Positions 51,901-62,550 of a stretch of 64,000 nt of DNA are shown here, piece after piece. The notes beneath the pieces are model-generated. The model was not told where the DNA came from. It saw only the letters and a program-made list of their open reading frames with translations, and did no database searches. A program made the translations under genes and the position numbers. The stretch is taken from NCBI RefSeq assembly GCF_018691265.1, contig NW_024881329.1:4278001-4342000 (forward strand). The letters run 5' to 3'. The first letter of the stretch is position 1. Each line of letters begins with the position of its first letter. This stretch comes from Tyto alba. Its lineage: Eukaryota; Chordata; Aves; Strigiformes; Tytonidae.

Positions 51901-54900
51901 TTACTCTTATTTATTATCTGGAATGTTTAAGCATAGTGGGAAAAAAAGCAGCATTTTCCAGGGAATGAGCAAAAATGAGCCTGTCTGGTTTGTGAGATGG
52001 TGGTGGGAAACATGGTTTTGATTTCTGCTGTAGAGGAGGATATTGCAGTTGTGTCTCATCATGATCTGGTATCCTTTCTCCAAAAAAATCATAGTAAGAA
52101 GCCTAGAGAAGAGAAAGAGTGAGACAAACTTGCATAACGCTTTACTGATTACTTTTCCAGCCTCCAACTATTTACAGCTCAGGGGATTTCCTGATATAAA
52201 TGAATGTAGTTCATGACTCTCTAGTAACCTTCGATGGATCATTCTTCCAAGTGCTTGTCCAGTCTCTCCTTGTACCCATCTAAACCTTTTGCTTCTGCAA
52301 TGTGAGTAGTAACAAACTCCACCAACCTTCATCGTGCTGTGGGAAGAATTAGGACTTTCTTTTCGTTTTGAACCACTGACAGCCTCGTTTGGTGCTTCAC
52401 AGTTCTTGTGGTGGAAATGACTGTGTCAATCCCTCACAAACCAACCTGTGGACCTTTATTAGATGTCCCTTGGACATTGCCTGCCTGGGGTGAAGGCTCT
52501 CAGACTCCTCAGGAATAAAACCGGCTGCCACAAATTGTCCTTGTTGCCATCCTCTGAGCCTGTTCCATTTCTTAGATACCTTTTTGAGAGGAGGGGACCA
52601 GGGTTGCATGCACTGTTCAAAATATTGGTGAACGAGGAGTTTATACAATGGCTTAATGAGGTTCTCTTTGTTCGCTTGTTGTTTCTTTCATGGTAATCCC
52701 TGGTGTTTGATTAGCTGAGCGCTGAGCTGATAGTTCTGTGGAATCATCTATGGTAGTCCAAAGGTCTCACTCCTGAGTAATAATAAGCAGTTCAGAAACC
52801 ATAATTTCATATGTGAATTTAAGACTTCTTTTCTGTGCATGCATCACGCTAAATCTCATCTGTACTGACTTTCAGCTGCCATGTTATTGCCCAATCCCTC
52901 AGCCCTGTAAGGGCCATATGCAACTCCCCACTGACTGCTCTTTTCCCCAATACTCTCTTAGCTGCATATCCTCAGCAAACTTTCTTACCTCACTGCTGCT
53001 CCAGATTGTTCACAGATAGATCGAACAGCACATGTCCCAGCTCACCAGTGGGATGCTTCTGTTGTGAGAACTGACCGCTTACACCTACTTTCTGATGCCT
53101 ATCTTGACCTGCCCCAGCTCATCCAGTATTAGCGCTGTTGGGATCAGAGCCAGATGTTGCAAGCCCCCTTTCAGGGAGTGCAGCTCATACCTGGTCCTTG
53201 TCTAGACTCCTCCATCTCTAGACGTATGAGGTGATACCATGGAGCATGAGCAAGCAATGACTTAGCCAGCCAGCTGGCTAAAGTCTTTTGGGGAGTGCAG
53301 CTTATTCCCCCATTTGTTATAAATGCATGTAAATGTGCAGGTGTTCAGTGCACCGAGATGCCAGTGGGACTGTCTACACAGAGCAATAGGGAAAAGCAAT
53401 AATCATGCATATAAGTGCAAGCTTTGAATTAGCAGAGTGCAGTATTTTGAAATAGGATGTTCTACCATAAAAGAGCACATGAGAATAAATGGTACTCGAA
53501 ATTAGTGGTGGATTATGGGCAAAGCATTCAAATCCGCCCACGTCTTATTGAAGCGTAACTGATATGCCTCTTCCGGCAATTAGACGAGTTCCTTGGAGGA
53601 GCGCTGCGCTGGATCAGGCAGCAGGACGGGCAGGCTGCTCCAGCTGCCTGGGAATTAGCATCCTGCCACAAGCATCCCCTTCACACCCCGGCAGCGGGAT
53701 CTGCCGTGCTCGAGCGGGGGCTGCAGCAGGAGCTGGATAGCTTGAGCTGCTTTCCGTTGCTGGGATTGTCTCTGCAGCAGGCGCTTTGTGGGGGGGACAG
53801 ATAACTTCCTTGCTGCGGAGTCCCTGATGGACAGCCAGCTTTATCTGCTCTCACAGAGCACCGCTTACATAGGGAGTTTTGCCAAAGGAGGATTTTCCCT
53901 GTGGAAGAAGCCTGTGGTTTTTTTCAACACCCTGAACTGACCTAAAGTGTTTTTTTCTGCAAGGTTCCGTGTCAAGTCCCAGCAGCAGCCCTCCTTGTGC
54001 TGGGTCGGTGACACACACAGGAGAGAATGTCCCTTAAGGAAGTTAAGCCACAGTTAGCGCCGATGACTTTGGGGATGGCTGTGAGCTCCTGGCCTTGTCC
54101 CATGCCTGGTGTCCCCAGCACACAGCAGCTCTGACGTGCCTCTGCCACTGCACTCCTGGCTCTTTGCTCCGCCAATGCACCAGTGACAATCTTTAGCATC
54201 CCTCCCTTGCCCAGTTCTGATGGAAACGGGTGATGCAGGATGCCCATACCCCCCTTCCTCTTTTTTTCCTTTCCCACCACCCGAATTTTCCAGATGTGGC
54301 TGCCACTAGAAATAAGAAGTTGAATAAGCACTTGTCTGCGTGTGACTCATTCTTGCCCTGTGAGGGGCTCTGCAGAGGGTGCGGACACAAAGTCTCGCCA
54401 CCTCCTTGGACAGCCTGCAATGATGTCAAATTCACTGGAGTGAAAAAGAGCCCCCTGCTCCCCCTGAAGCAGCAGCAGCCAACTTCTGCTGCTCCTCATC
54501 TAAAACATATGTGGCAAAAAGGACACCCCGCTCATGGTTTCCAGTTTCATCAGGGCAGTGAACTCTCTCCTTTTCCTGTCGATGTATGGGTGGGAGTGGT
54601 TACCCACTCAGGTTTTACACTCTATCTCTACAGGCTCCCAGGTAGATAATGGGAAAATTGCAACTGAAGGAGTCCCACTGAGGGGCTACAATGAAATACA
54701 GGTGATTTATCCCAGGCAATTTGTCCTACCTCCTGTGAAGTACCTTCTACCTGACCAAGAGGAAGCAGGTGAGAAAGGGAATCTTTCTCTGGCACATGTC
54801 CCTCAAAAGCTGCGTTTGTTCCCACTTGGGTTTTAAGACTCCTTCAGCTGGCGTTAACCTGCACTCCCTGCTTCATACACTGTTTTCACATGAGCATTTG

Positions 54901-57900
54901 CTTGGACAGGAGAGCCAGGGGGAGAGACTCATTCCATGCTTATTCAGGCCTTGGTGTGATATTTTTTCCATGAAGACAGGGAGTAAGAACTGCGGAAAGG
55001 AAGGTTTGGGTTTTTTTTTGTTTTCCTCTCAAGGGCATGGATGATGTGATGGGTGGTACTGGCTGCCCTTCACCAGCGGGAAGCCTGCTGAGCATGGAGA
55101 TGTCTGGGCTTATTTGTGTTATTGTGCCATTTCTTGCCCTGGGCGGTGGAAGCTGGACTATCTCTGTACATTTGCATGAATGTCCTAGGAAATGTGTGAA
55201 ATTTTTTCAGGCTCAATAAATCTATTTGTGGTTGAGGCTTTTGTGGTTTTGTTTCTTTAAGAAGCTTTGGTGAAATTTTGTGCTTGTTTTTTTTTGTCTG
55301 TAGGAGGAATCTGAACAACATAGACCAGACCACGATGGGTCAAAGAGGAAGTACATTCAGCAAGCACTGTCAAAGCAGTAAAACAAAGTTCCTTGAACAA
55401 AACCATCACTGATTTGCAATCAGTTGTGCCCTAAGTTTGTGTATCCCTAAGTTATCAGGAACACAGCGGCCACTGCTCACTTTCTTACAGACCCAAAGCT
55501 GTTTGCTGGAGAGCATGTTTGGTGTCATGGTTTCACCTGAACCTTTCTTTTTCACCTTATTTTTTTGCTTTTCTTTTCTTTTTAACTCACCGGCTGTTTT
55601 TCACCCATAGCTGCCCCTCTAAGGGTGTGAGTGGATGAGTGGATAGTGTGGCCGGACTGCAATCAAAGAAATATTTTGAGAGTCCTTTCAGAGCTCTTTA
55701 AGGAATCTGGGCTAGCTATGAATGCCGGCTTTATGCAGCGCTGTTTTGATGTAGGAGTGAGTCACTAAAAAACAATTTGTGCTCTCTCCATGTTCAACTT
55801 TGACTTTATTAAGAAAAAGAGAAAGAAAACAAACACAATCCCATTCACTGCTGAACTACACATTGATCCTTTAATCCTCAGGGAATCATTGGGAACTGCT
55901 TCCTCCTCGAAAGAATCGCTGTATTGACGCAACATTTAATTGTGCAATTACACACGTGCGTTTTTCTCCTGGGCTTTGCAGAGCAGGGCTCTGTGGCTGG
56001 AATGCTAATCAGAACTCAACTGATACCATCTCAAGGCACACACGGCCTGAATGCAGCCTCCTGCCTGGCAGCCACCCCTGGGTGCCTTCATGGGTCTGTC
56101 CCAGCCTTTTTAGGCAGGAAACCAAAGATGGAAATCACAGCCCAGCAAGGTCAGAGTAAGGACTGGGATTTGGGCTGGAGCCCGGAACTGTATCCCGTGT
56201 TCCTTGGTGGAAGTGGGAGGCTCCGGCGCCCATCTGCCCCCGGCACTGCCTGGGGGATGTAGCTGGCAGGTATCAGCAGGGACTGTTCAAATGCCCTTGT
56301 CTGCGAGCTGAAAATATTGCCTGCCCTGCAAACACATGGTCAGTGGCCTCTCTCCTGCTCTGTGCCACTGCCTGATCTCTGCATGGTGCTCACGCCTTTG
56401 TGGGATTGTGTTTTTTGTGGAAGTTTTGCTGAAAGCATTGCTTTGAAGCTACTGGGAAATGCTGTGCATATGTGTTTGTACATTTATATGTATGTGTATA
56501 CACCCACACATACTTGTTTGGCCAGGCCCTGCTTTCCAAGAGCTGCATTTGCTGTAAACTTCACCAGATTTTTCTAATGCTTCACATGTGCCACCTCTGA
56601 CTTCAGGGGCATGTGACACTTAGGGCAGAGCTGCAAAAAAAAATCACTTCTAGGAGTTGGGGAGCCTCTGGGAGCCCTTGCTGTCACCTGTGCTACTGCG
56701 CCACGTCTTAGTTCAGAAACTGAACCCTGATTGCACTCGTTTGCCTTATACTAATTGACCCTGATAGGAGCAGGTTGTGAAGTAAAGTAGAGCGTGTCCT
56801 CGCTTGGCCTCACCCGGGAAGCCTGGTGCAGGTCGGGATTTACAGTTACCTGCAGGTAAATACAGAGGCTGGTTAAGCGTTAGATGGGAAGAAATGCAAC
56901 CCTCCTCCAGCTGGCTTTGAATGTTAATATATTCTTTGAGTTTAATCTGTTTACCATGACATTACTATTAACAGTTTCATCATCAATTCTGCTTTCCCAC
57001 CAGCATTAAAGATGGAGTTTCCAGATGGGCAATCCTAGCTGTCAGCCTTGTACCTGGTCACATCATTGGTCCCACAGTGAGTGTGTCCTGGGCTGGCCAT
57101 CCCACTTTTTGAAACCCTTTAAAACTCTTTTAATGGATGCTTTTAATGCATCCACCACACTTGACTAATGGCCTTAGGAAAATGAAAAGGAGAGGCTTTC
57201 GTTATGTCGTTAAGCAGTGTTTGGCTGATGTTATGGGCTCCGGGCCTCCAGGTTCTTCTGCTCATTCTTTCTTATTTCTCTGAAAGCTTTAAGCTGGGGC
57301 AAGCTGCGGCTGCTCCCGTTGGCAAAAACTAGCAAAAACTAGTCCTCCTCTGGGTTCATGTGTTTGCTCCCTCCAGCCGATCGCTTTGTACCTTCCTGAC
57401 AGCAGGACCTTGGGGCACGTCAGTCCTGTGCAGGACAGGGCGATGAGTTAAGTTCCTCCCTCTCACAGCAAGGCTGAAAACACACAAAGACTGGGCATCT
57501 GTGATCTTAGCTGACACCCTGAGAGGAGCTTTGCCTAGCAGAAAACCCCAGGGGAGAGAAAGGAAGATGGCTGGCAGAAGTTAGCAAGGGACTCTCTCTG
57601 CAGATGCAAGAGAAGCAAATGAGTTATAAGTAGCATGCTGAATTACACAGATAAAGTTACCCAAGTTATTTTGACCATAAAGCCCAGGACAGTAAAGGCT
57701 CTTAACCTCTATTAATCAGCAAGAAGCTGGAAGAGGCCACACAATGATGTCAGCTGCTGAAGCTGCTGCGCCCTTTTGCTCCCTTTAATTTAATTGTATT
57801 AGTCCTGCCCGCGTCCTTTGTTCTTCTGCCCTGCTCAGGAAATCTGCTGCTGGATTTGGCACGGCTCGCTCTGGCTCCACATGGCTGGTTTGTGGACAGC

Positions 57901-60900
57901 CGGGAGGGACGAGAGCAAGGGCAGGAAGGGAAGAAGATGGGAAAAGGTCCCACAGGAGCAACCTGATTAATGTGCCTCATTTGTCTTAATAATGCCGCCA
58001 CATCCCTTCCTAGAGAAACTTCCTCCTAAGTCAAACAGGCAAAATTGAATGCAGAAGGACTCCCACTGATATCGACAGAGAAGAGATTTCATGTTTGAAT
58101 CTTAAAAAAAATAAAGATGAGTGCCCACGAGCCAAGTCAAGCAGGAGCTGCCAACCCAGCGATCCTTCCTACCCCAGCCTCTAGATCTGCTGAGGGGTCA
58201 GGGTGTCTCGCCTTTAGCTTAGCTGTTCTGGTTTGTACCACTTGCTCATAATCAGACCAGTAAGAAATAAGAACAACAGCTTAGCCCCAGGTCCTCCACT
58301 TGCTTAGCATGCAGAAAAGAGTCCAGCAAGAGTGTTAACCCCCAGCTGTTTTCTCTGCTGGGGGCAAGATCACTGCCATACCCCTAGTTAAAGCGCTGTT
58401 CCTGGGGGCTGTTGTGGGGTGCAAGCCCTCCCTTGCCCTCCTGCTTCTTGCTGGACTCCTCCAGACTGCCGCTGCCTCCTTCCCACCCACCTCCACAGGG
58501 CTGCGGGTCCCTCCCAGCAGCATCGAAGGGTGTGGGTAGAGTTTTCCCCATGGAGCAGCTCTAGAGGAGGATCCAGCAGCACCACTGCAAGTTCACCAGT
58601 TTCCCCAGCAAATACATTGGCCTCTGGTCTCCTGTCAGCATCGTTGCAAGAATATTGTCAACTCAACCCACTGGCATTTATCTTCCTTGCTGCCAGAAAT
58701 AATGATTCAGCACATGTACGCTGGTTTTAGCATTTATGTCCCTTTATATGATGGTGTAAATATTTTTGCGCCTTCCTACAATAGGAAAAGACATTGTGTG
58801 CAGCCCCTTGCCTACCCAAGCCCCAGAGCAATCCTCATGGGGGGTTCTGAGGTGATGATGTGTCAGGAAAGCTGCTCTGCGCAGCTGCTTTGTAAGACAG
58901 TTGCCTTTCCCTTCAGGAGTGGGAGGATGCATCCCATTGATGCCATACTGGTGGGGTGACACTCGAGGTGTCATCATGTGTAATTCATGGGTTGCAATGG
59001 AAACATCATAAAGGAAGAAATGAAAATACATCAGAAAAAAATTAATGACCTGCTGTGTTGCTATAGCATTTTTATGACCCTTGGTTTCACTTCAGCTTTC
59101 TTAAACGAGCAAACAAACAAGTGCAAGGGGTGGTTTCGTGGACACAGATGTGTTACGTCCAGTTCCAGAGTTCGTCCCTGCCAAAGGATGAGATAGGGGA
59201 GCAGCTAACCCGAGGGTGTACCTTCAGCACCTTTCCATCAAGGAATGATAATGCTTAATATTTGGAAAAAGACTAAGCACTTACCGAAAGCCGTAGTTAA
59301 GCAAAGGGATTTTCAGATGATTTTGAACACTTCAGGCTTGGCTGGGAAACACAGTTTTGAGCTCCATATTTTACTGGATTTCTCTGACTTCAGAGTCCAG
59401 CCATACAAAATGCCACCAATCCATTACAGCAAGCCCAGGTTTTCCCAAATATGTAAAATGTCAAGGTTCTCCTCTCCCTTTCACAGCAATGAATTATCAG
59501 TCGTATGCTTGCAGTGAAGTAGTGCATCGTTTGCTTACTAGCTGTATAGGGGGATCCTTCCCTTATTGCTTGCTGTAATTCGTCTTGAATTTGAAGAGTA
59601 AAACATATTTACATTGGCCTGTGGGATTCTGGAAAACCCCAGGAAAAAAATAACAGTGGAAAGGAAGTTTTTGGTCCAGTAAAAATTGTTGATAATTGAA
59701 ATGATGCAGTTTTTTCATATCAGAATGACAGCTTGAAATATAAAAACTCCAGAAAGCATTGTTATCTGCAGCTATTTATTTTGATTATTTTATGCTTTCC
59801 ATTTTGTTAGCAAATTTACTTTATGTTGCAATACGATGTAGAAAGTCTGGACTTCTTGGATAAAAATCTGGGTCCACAAAGTTGATTTCAGTAGTTTGGG
59901 AACTGCTTGGCAGATAATTTTAAATCAGAAAGTGGCAATCTGCTGTGCTAAAAATAAAAAATAACGATCCAGTAAATGACTAATTTTGTGGTCCGGGGTA
60001 ATTAGCGGAACAGCTTGGCAGATGGAAGGCAGCAGGTCTAAATTACTGCACTAAGTCCATTTGCAGGAAGATATTATCTGACTTTGTTGTTATTAATAAT
60101 AATTAATGAGAATTAAAATATTCAGCTGGGATTTTTGCTGTTGCTATTAGTGGGAATATGTGTGTGTGTGTATATATATATATATGTATGTATTTGCTCT
60201 TTGATGCTTTTCTCGGTTGTTTGCATCTCAAGCCTTGACTGTCTTGCTCTGGGACTTTAATAATACTGCAGAAATTATTCAGACCACACCTTTGTCTAGC
60301 ACAGAGGAAACCTGAGGCTTTTACAATTAGTGCTGCTGGTTAATCCATGAAAAACATACACCACGGTCTGACAAGGCAAGCAGCAGTGAGAAGTCAGGCA
60401 ATAAGCAGTCCTTTATCAGCAGGCTCACAGGGAGCATCGATGGCAGCTTGCAGCTCGCGTTTGTATCTTGTTTTTGCAGCACAGGTTGCTGGGGGCACAG
60501 GGATGATGTGGTCGCCTCTGGGTCTGCATCGATCCGCACGGCTCCAAAGCACTCTCTGGTGAAATCCAGGCTTTACTTTGCTGAAGTCCAAGGTGCTTAA
60601 ATTTTGGTGCCCCCAAGACACCATGATGGTCATTTAGTCTTGTGCCCTCCGTGACACCAGCCTTTGGTGTTCCTGCTGGGCATTCCCACCCCAAACCTGT
60701 GTCCTGCAGTAGGTTTTAAGCACATGTTTTATGAAACCCTTTGGCTAACAGGGTTCCCATGACAGGGGAGACTTTTAATGAGCTGGTTGAGTGGATAATT
60801 GCTCTCACTGTTAAAAACAAAACATGCTTCTCCCTTTGTTTTCAGCTTGACTCTCCTGAGTTTCAGTCTTCCAGCCCTGGACTTTGCTCCACCTGTGTTT

Positions 60901-62550
60901 GGCAGAGTTAAAGCCCTTCAGAGTCTGAAATCTTCCCACATGCCCTTAAAGACTAGGAGTCATCATTTCCTAATCTTCTCTTTTAAGAGGACAGCAATAA
61001 TTGAGGACTTATTATTGACTCTATTGACTTTTACGTGGTTTGTGTGTGGGTTTTTTAGATAAGCTGTAATAGTTCCTTTTTATCATTGTACAACTACAGT
61101 TAATAATTGCTGTTCGCTGTGTCTACGTCTAAGCATGTGCCCCCACTTCTGCGAAAGATCCAACGTTTGGGGCTCTGATGGACAGTCAAAGGGGTGTTGA
61201 TTTGGTTTTGGGCACCTTTGGAGAAAAGTAGGTGCATCAATCAAAGTGCTGTTTACTCACCTCCTCAGAAGGTTTTGTAAATCATGTTTGTTATATTTAG
61301 CAGCTCCTTTTCAAGTGGTATTGTATCTCCGGTGGTTTCAGTTCTGGTTGTAGGCTGGGCTGTATTCTACCATCCTTAATCATCTTGAGTAATTTCTTCA
61401 CTTTCCTTAACTCCATTTGATTTTGCTGAGAAATTTCAGGGAGTGAGATGATGCTTAGATGAATGAAATTGGAGATTAGATGGGGGATTAAATTAATTTT
61501 AACAAGCAGATGCTGTGCTTTCTGTGGGAAGATTTTTAAGCTTCATTACACCAAGAGGGGCTCTTTTCTCCTGATACTTACAGATTTAAAAGCATTGCAT
61601 TATACCCTATTATTAACACAAACAATAAACTATCTTGATGGCAATAGCCATCTTTCGGTGAAATTTCAAACCGTGGTCATATCCAAAGACTCCATGAAAG
61701 GATGTGAGCTGTTTTATAACCCTATGTACTGCGACTTCAAGGGGATTGTTCCTCATCCAAGTGCCCAGGCCTTTGCAGGATGGAGGTATTAATGTATTGT
61801 TTATTATATTTACCCACTTACCTCTATTTTTTCTGTTTGCAGCGTTTTTGTTCCTACGTATGTCGGGCTGGTGGGAAGTCTCATAAATACCGTGATAGCA
61901 GTGGTTTGGATCCCTTTGCAAGCTAAACCAAAGTCAGACCATCATGTGATGGAGCACAGTAAGTATTTACTGTTTCTGATAAATAGCACGTGAATAGGGA
62001 TGGTAGATTGACATGCTGTAATGACTGCTAAAGGACTTGGGTTTGCATTTAAAGGCAAAAAGGTGCCAAACTAGAAATGCTGACACTGCAATGCCTAAGA
62101 TGTGGTTGTGAAATAGTATTATTCCCAACCTGTTGACCACTCTGCCGTGCAGGCTTCCAGCCTAGTGCTTGCCGTGCATCTCAGGAAAGGTTAGTGTGGA
62201 GCCCTCGCCAGGGGTTAGTTTGGCCCAGCGTGGGAGGCAATCCCGCTGTCTCACGGGGGTCCTCTGCCTGTGGATCTGGCACCAGCGCCCGACCTCCTGC
62301 CATCGGCAGACTGTTGGTCCTCTGAGACCCTCCTTTTTGGAAAGGTGGTGGGGAACCTGAGCCGGCAGTCTCGGAGTGTCTTGCTTCCTGCCTCTAACCT
62401 GCATAAATAGAGTATTAATCAATATGTCATCTTCTGTAGGTCCATCACAGTCTGGCTGCGTGTTTAGCATCAGAGAAATCCTACGCTTGATGAAGTTTCC
62501 GGGAGTAATGGAAGTTTTCATAGTCAAGGTCTTTGCTGGACTTCCCATAG
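24776..62550 (+). CDS. SLC22A18: Solute carrier family 22 member 18 (MFS transporter), 3'-truncated by the window
   Basis: Organic-cation transporter-like protein of the major facilitator superfamily (ORCTL2/TSSC5/IMPT1), a 12-TM membrane protein of about 424 aa in human. Six exons, 24776-24958, 27023-27120, 29732-29877, 30646-30778, 61843-61958 and 62440-62550, splice in a single open frame with GT-AG junctions, giving 262 codons plus one base. Residues 1-37 form a hydrophilic N-terminus unlike that of human. TM1 is about 38-60. The TM2-TM3 loop has the MFS signature [10 protein letters not shown] at 93-102. TM4 ends in the LSRLPA segment, followed by an ITDLTTP segment and TM5 rich in Gly. 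TM6 ends near residue 211, and the central loop leads to the TM7 start (VFIVKVFAG). Close match to human blocks such as [17 protein letters not shown] makes the identification firm. TM7-TM12 lie beyond 64000. The 5' untranslated exon is not identified. Confidence 0.94.
25347..26052 (-). mobile_element. CR1 LINE, 5'-truncated, in SLC22A18 intron
   Basis: The left edge TTCATAGAATGATTACAATC and the following TTAGGTTGGAAAAGACCC are the reverse complement of a CR1 3' end. On the minus strand, the C-terminal end of ORF2 is visible in two frames: [27 protein letters not shown] and [15 protein letters not shown] from about 26045 to 25760, then [17 protein letters not shown] near 25540. Frame changes make it inactive. 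It lies antisense in the first intron of the SLC22A18 CDS. Confidence 0.93.
26053..27022. other. SLC22A18 intron sequence between the CR1 and the next exon
   Basis: Unique intronic sequence. No extra exon or repeat is recognised apart from T tracts directly before the 27023 acceptor. Confidence 0.55.
27023..27120 (+). CDS. SLC22A18: SLC22A18 coding exon 2 (TM2)
   Basis: 98 bp, residues 62-93 plus two bases of codon 94. It begins [10 protein letters not shown] and includes [12 protein letters not shown] and GGPIFG, nearly identical to human. The acceptor follows a long T tract (AG at 27021-27022) and the donor is GTAAGT at 27121. Confidence 0.95.
27790..28045 (+). mobile_element. CORE-SINE/MIR-like element, degenerate
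   Basis: The plus strand shows a GCCTCAGTTTTCCTGCATGG segment, then AGATTGTGAGTTCTACAGG, a TGTATAGCACTTC segment, CACTACCATAATACAC and a terminal AATAATAAC tail. This order is the 3' half of a tRNA-derived amniote SINE (…gattgtaagctc…cagcgcctag…gctaccgtaatac…). Left boundary approximate. Confidence 0.72.
28046..29731. other. SLC22A18 intron (29732 exon side); nothing else recognised
   Basis: Unique intronic DNA with a poly(T) tract at 29459-29477. The short open frames on the minus strand show no domain. Confidence 0.55.
29732..29877 (+). CDS. SLC22A18: SLC22A18 coding exon 3 (MFS motif A, TM3-TM4)
   Basis: 146 bp, completing codon 94 (Arg of the motif [10 protein letters not shown]) and encoding residues 95-142. 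Hydrophobic stretches [14 protein letters not shown] and [14 protein letters not shown] form TM3 and TM4. The acceptor is TTCTGTTCCAG and the donor GTAAGG at 29878. Confidence 0.95.
30646..30778 (+). CDS. SLC22A18: SLC22A18 coding exon 4 (TM5)
   Basis: 133 bp, residues 143 (split Gly) to 186. It carries [11 protein letters not shown] and [19 protein letters not shown], matching the human AQMVITDLS and LGLCFGVGVILGSLLGG blocks. The acceptor is TCCCCTGCAG and the donor GTGAGT at 30779. It is followed by an intron of 31,064 bp. Confidence 0.95.
31825..31847. repeat. Poly(T) tract
   Basis: A T run of about 22 bp in the long intron, with no retroposon body recognised beside it. Confidence 0.85.
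32848..32949 (+). repeat. 17-bp GC-rich minisatellite, six copies
   Basis: Six back-to-back copies of GAGCATCCCACCGCCGT. They differ only at the last base of the unit (T, T, G, T, G, C), so they are young or homogenised. The unit length is not a multiple of three, so the six frames show apparent repeat proteins that are artefacts. It lies in the long SLC22A18 intron and is CpG-rich relative to its surroundings. Confidence 0.95.
37430..37546. repeat. (AAAC)n / A-rich low-complexity tract
   Basis: Over 100 bp of imperfect AAAC, AACC and AAC units on the plus strand; no G from about 37440 to 37515. Confidence 0.9.
37797..37930 (+). mobile_element. MIR-like CORE-SINE fragment
   Basis: The plus strand follows MIR: GGTGGTTAAG, CTGGGATTTGGCTCTGTCAC, GAGTAAGTCAT, then CCCTCTGCACTG and TATTATGAGGCAATTAGAT. 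Diverged but collinear over about 130 bp. Confidence 0.7.
45089..45110. repeat. Poly(T) tract followed by a G-rich segment
   Basis: A run of about 22 T, then GGAGGGGGGGAGG. No element body is recognised. Confidence 0.85.
48305..48530 (+). mobile_element. MIR-like CORE-SINE, good match to an amniote tRNA-derived SINE
   Basis: The best of the SINE copies. GTGGTCCACTGGTCTGAGCA, CCATGTGAGAGACCTGA (degenerate B-box region), TCTGTGCCTCATTTCCCTG and CCCACAGAGATGTTATGAAG appear in family order over about 225 bp, ending in GATAAACTGTGAG. A T run interrupts it at 48371-48381. Confidence 0.8.
52240..53130 (-). mobile_element. Ancient CR1/L3-like LINE remnant
   Basis: Read on the plus strand, it keeps landmarks shared by old sauropsid CR1 copies in antisense: TTCCAAGTGCTTGTCCAG near 52243, the GTGCTTCACAGTTCTTGTGG segment near 52392, ACCTTTATTAGATGTCCC near 52452, CTCAGCAAACTTTCTTACCTC near 52972 and AGATCGAACAGCACATGTCCCAG near 53020, quoted here to its recognisable part. 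The same landmark (…TAGTACTGGTCCCAG) occurs in the younger copy at 13090. Strongly diverged, with no open frame. Confidence 0.7.
53390..53600. promoter_or_regulatory. Candidate conserved non-coding stretch in the long intron
   Basis: Unique AT-rich sequence with clustered homeodomain-like sites (GAATTAG, GAAATTAG, GGATTATGGGCAAAG, GCAATTAGAC) and the start of a GC-richer block. Appearance only; no alignment was possible. Confidence 0.25.
59600..60130. promoter_or_regulatory. Candidate conserved AT-rich non-coding stretch
   Basis: About 500 bp of unique, AT-rich sequence with TGATAATTGAA, GGGTAATTAGCGG and ATTAATAATAATTAATGAG sites, ending before a (TG)n(TA)n microsatellite. Composition resembles developmental enhancers, but this is not proof. 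Confidence 0.25.
60160..60190. repeat. (TG)n(TA)n microsatellite
   Basis: About six TG units run into seven TA units and then GTATGTAT. Purine-pyrimidine alternation could adopt Z-DNA or cruciform forms. Confidence 0.92.
61843..61958 (+). CDS. SLC22A18: SLC22A18 coding exon 5 (TM6)
   Basis: 116 bp, residues 187 (split Gly) to 225. The frame continues exactly from the exon ending at 30778. [20 protein letters not shown] forms TM6; a Lys/His-rich loop follows. The acceptor is TTCTGTTTGCAG and the donor GTAAGT at 61959. Sequence similarity to human is lower here, but the phase and the TM pattern fit. Confidence 0.9.
61959..62439. other. Short SLC22A18 intron
   Basis: 481 bp between the exons ending at 61958 and starting at 62440. 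The middle (62180-62390) is GC-richer; no repeat or exon is recognised. Confidence 0.7.
62440..62550 (+). CDS. SLC22A18: SLC22A18 coding exon 6 (central loop, start of TM7)
   Basis: 111 bp, residues 226 (split Ser) to 262. [20 protein letters not shown] aligns with the human FDLKAIASLLRLPDVPRIFLVK segment at the start of the second half of the transporter. The acceptor is ATCTTCTGTAG and the donor GTAAAT at 62551. The next coding exon is not in the window. Confidence 0.92.

Larger units (their letters stand above)
30779..61842. other. 31-kb SLC22A18 intron; no nested gene recognised
   Basis: It occupies nearly half the window, against 0.48-2.6 kb for the other resolved introns. Apart from the repeats listed separately, it is mostly unique sequence in which I recognise no exon, RNA gene or intact mobile element. 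Poly(T) tracts occur at 31825-31847, 38148-38161, 45089-45110 and 46988-47001. Stretches that look compositionally complex and may be regulatory lie at 53390-53600 and 59600-60130. Confidence 0.6.

Noticed and set aside
54634..54768. A possible 135-bp exon: TCTCTACAG acceptor, an open frame and a CAG/GTGAGA donor
   Set aside because: The frame that is open does not match the phase needed between the SLC22A18 exons ending at 30778 and starting at 61843; in that phase a TAA follows within five codons. I recognise no protein similarity.
57004..57080. Possible SLC22A18 exon with a CACCAG acceptor and HIIGP-like peptide
   Set aside because: No alignment to the transporter, and the 30778 to 61843 junction is already in frame.
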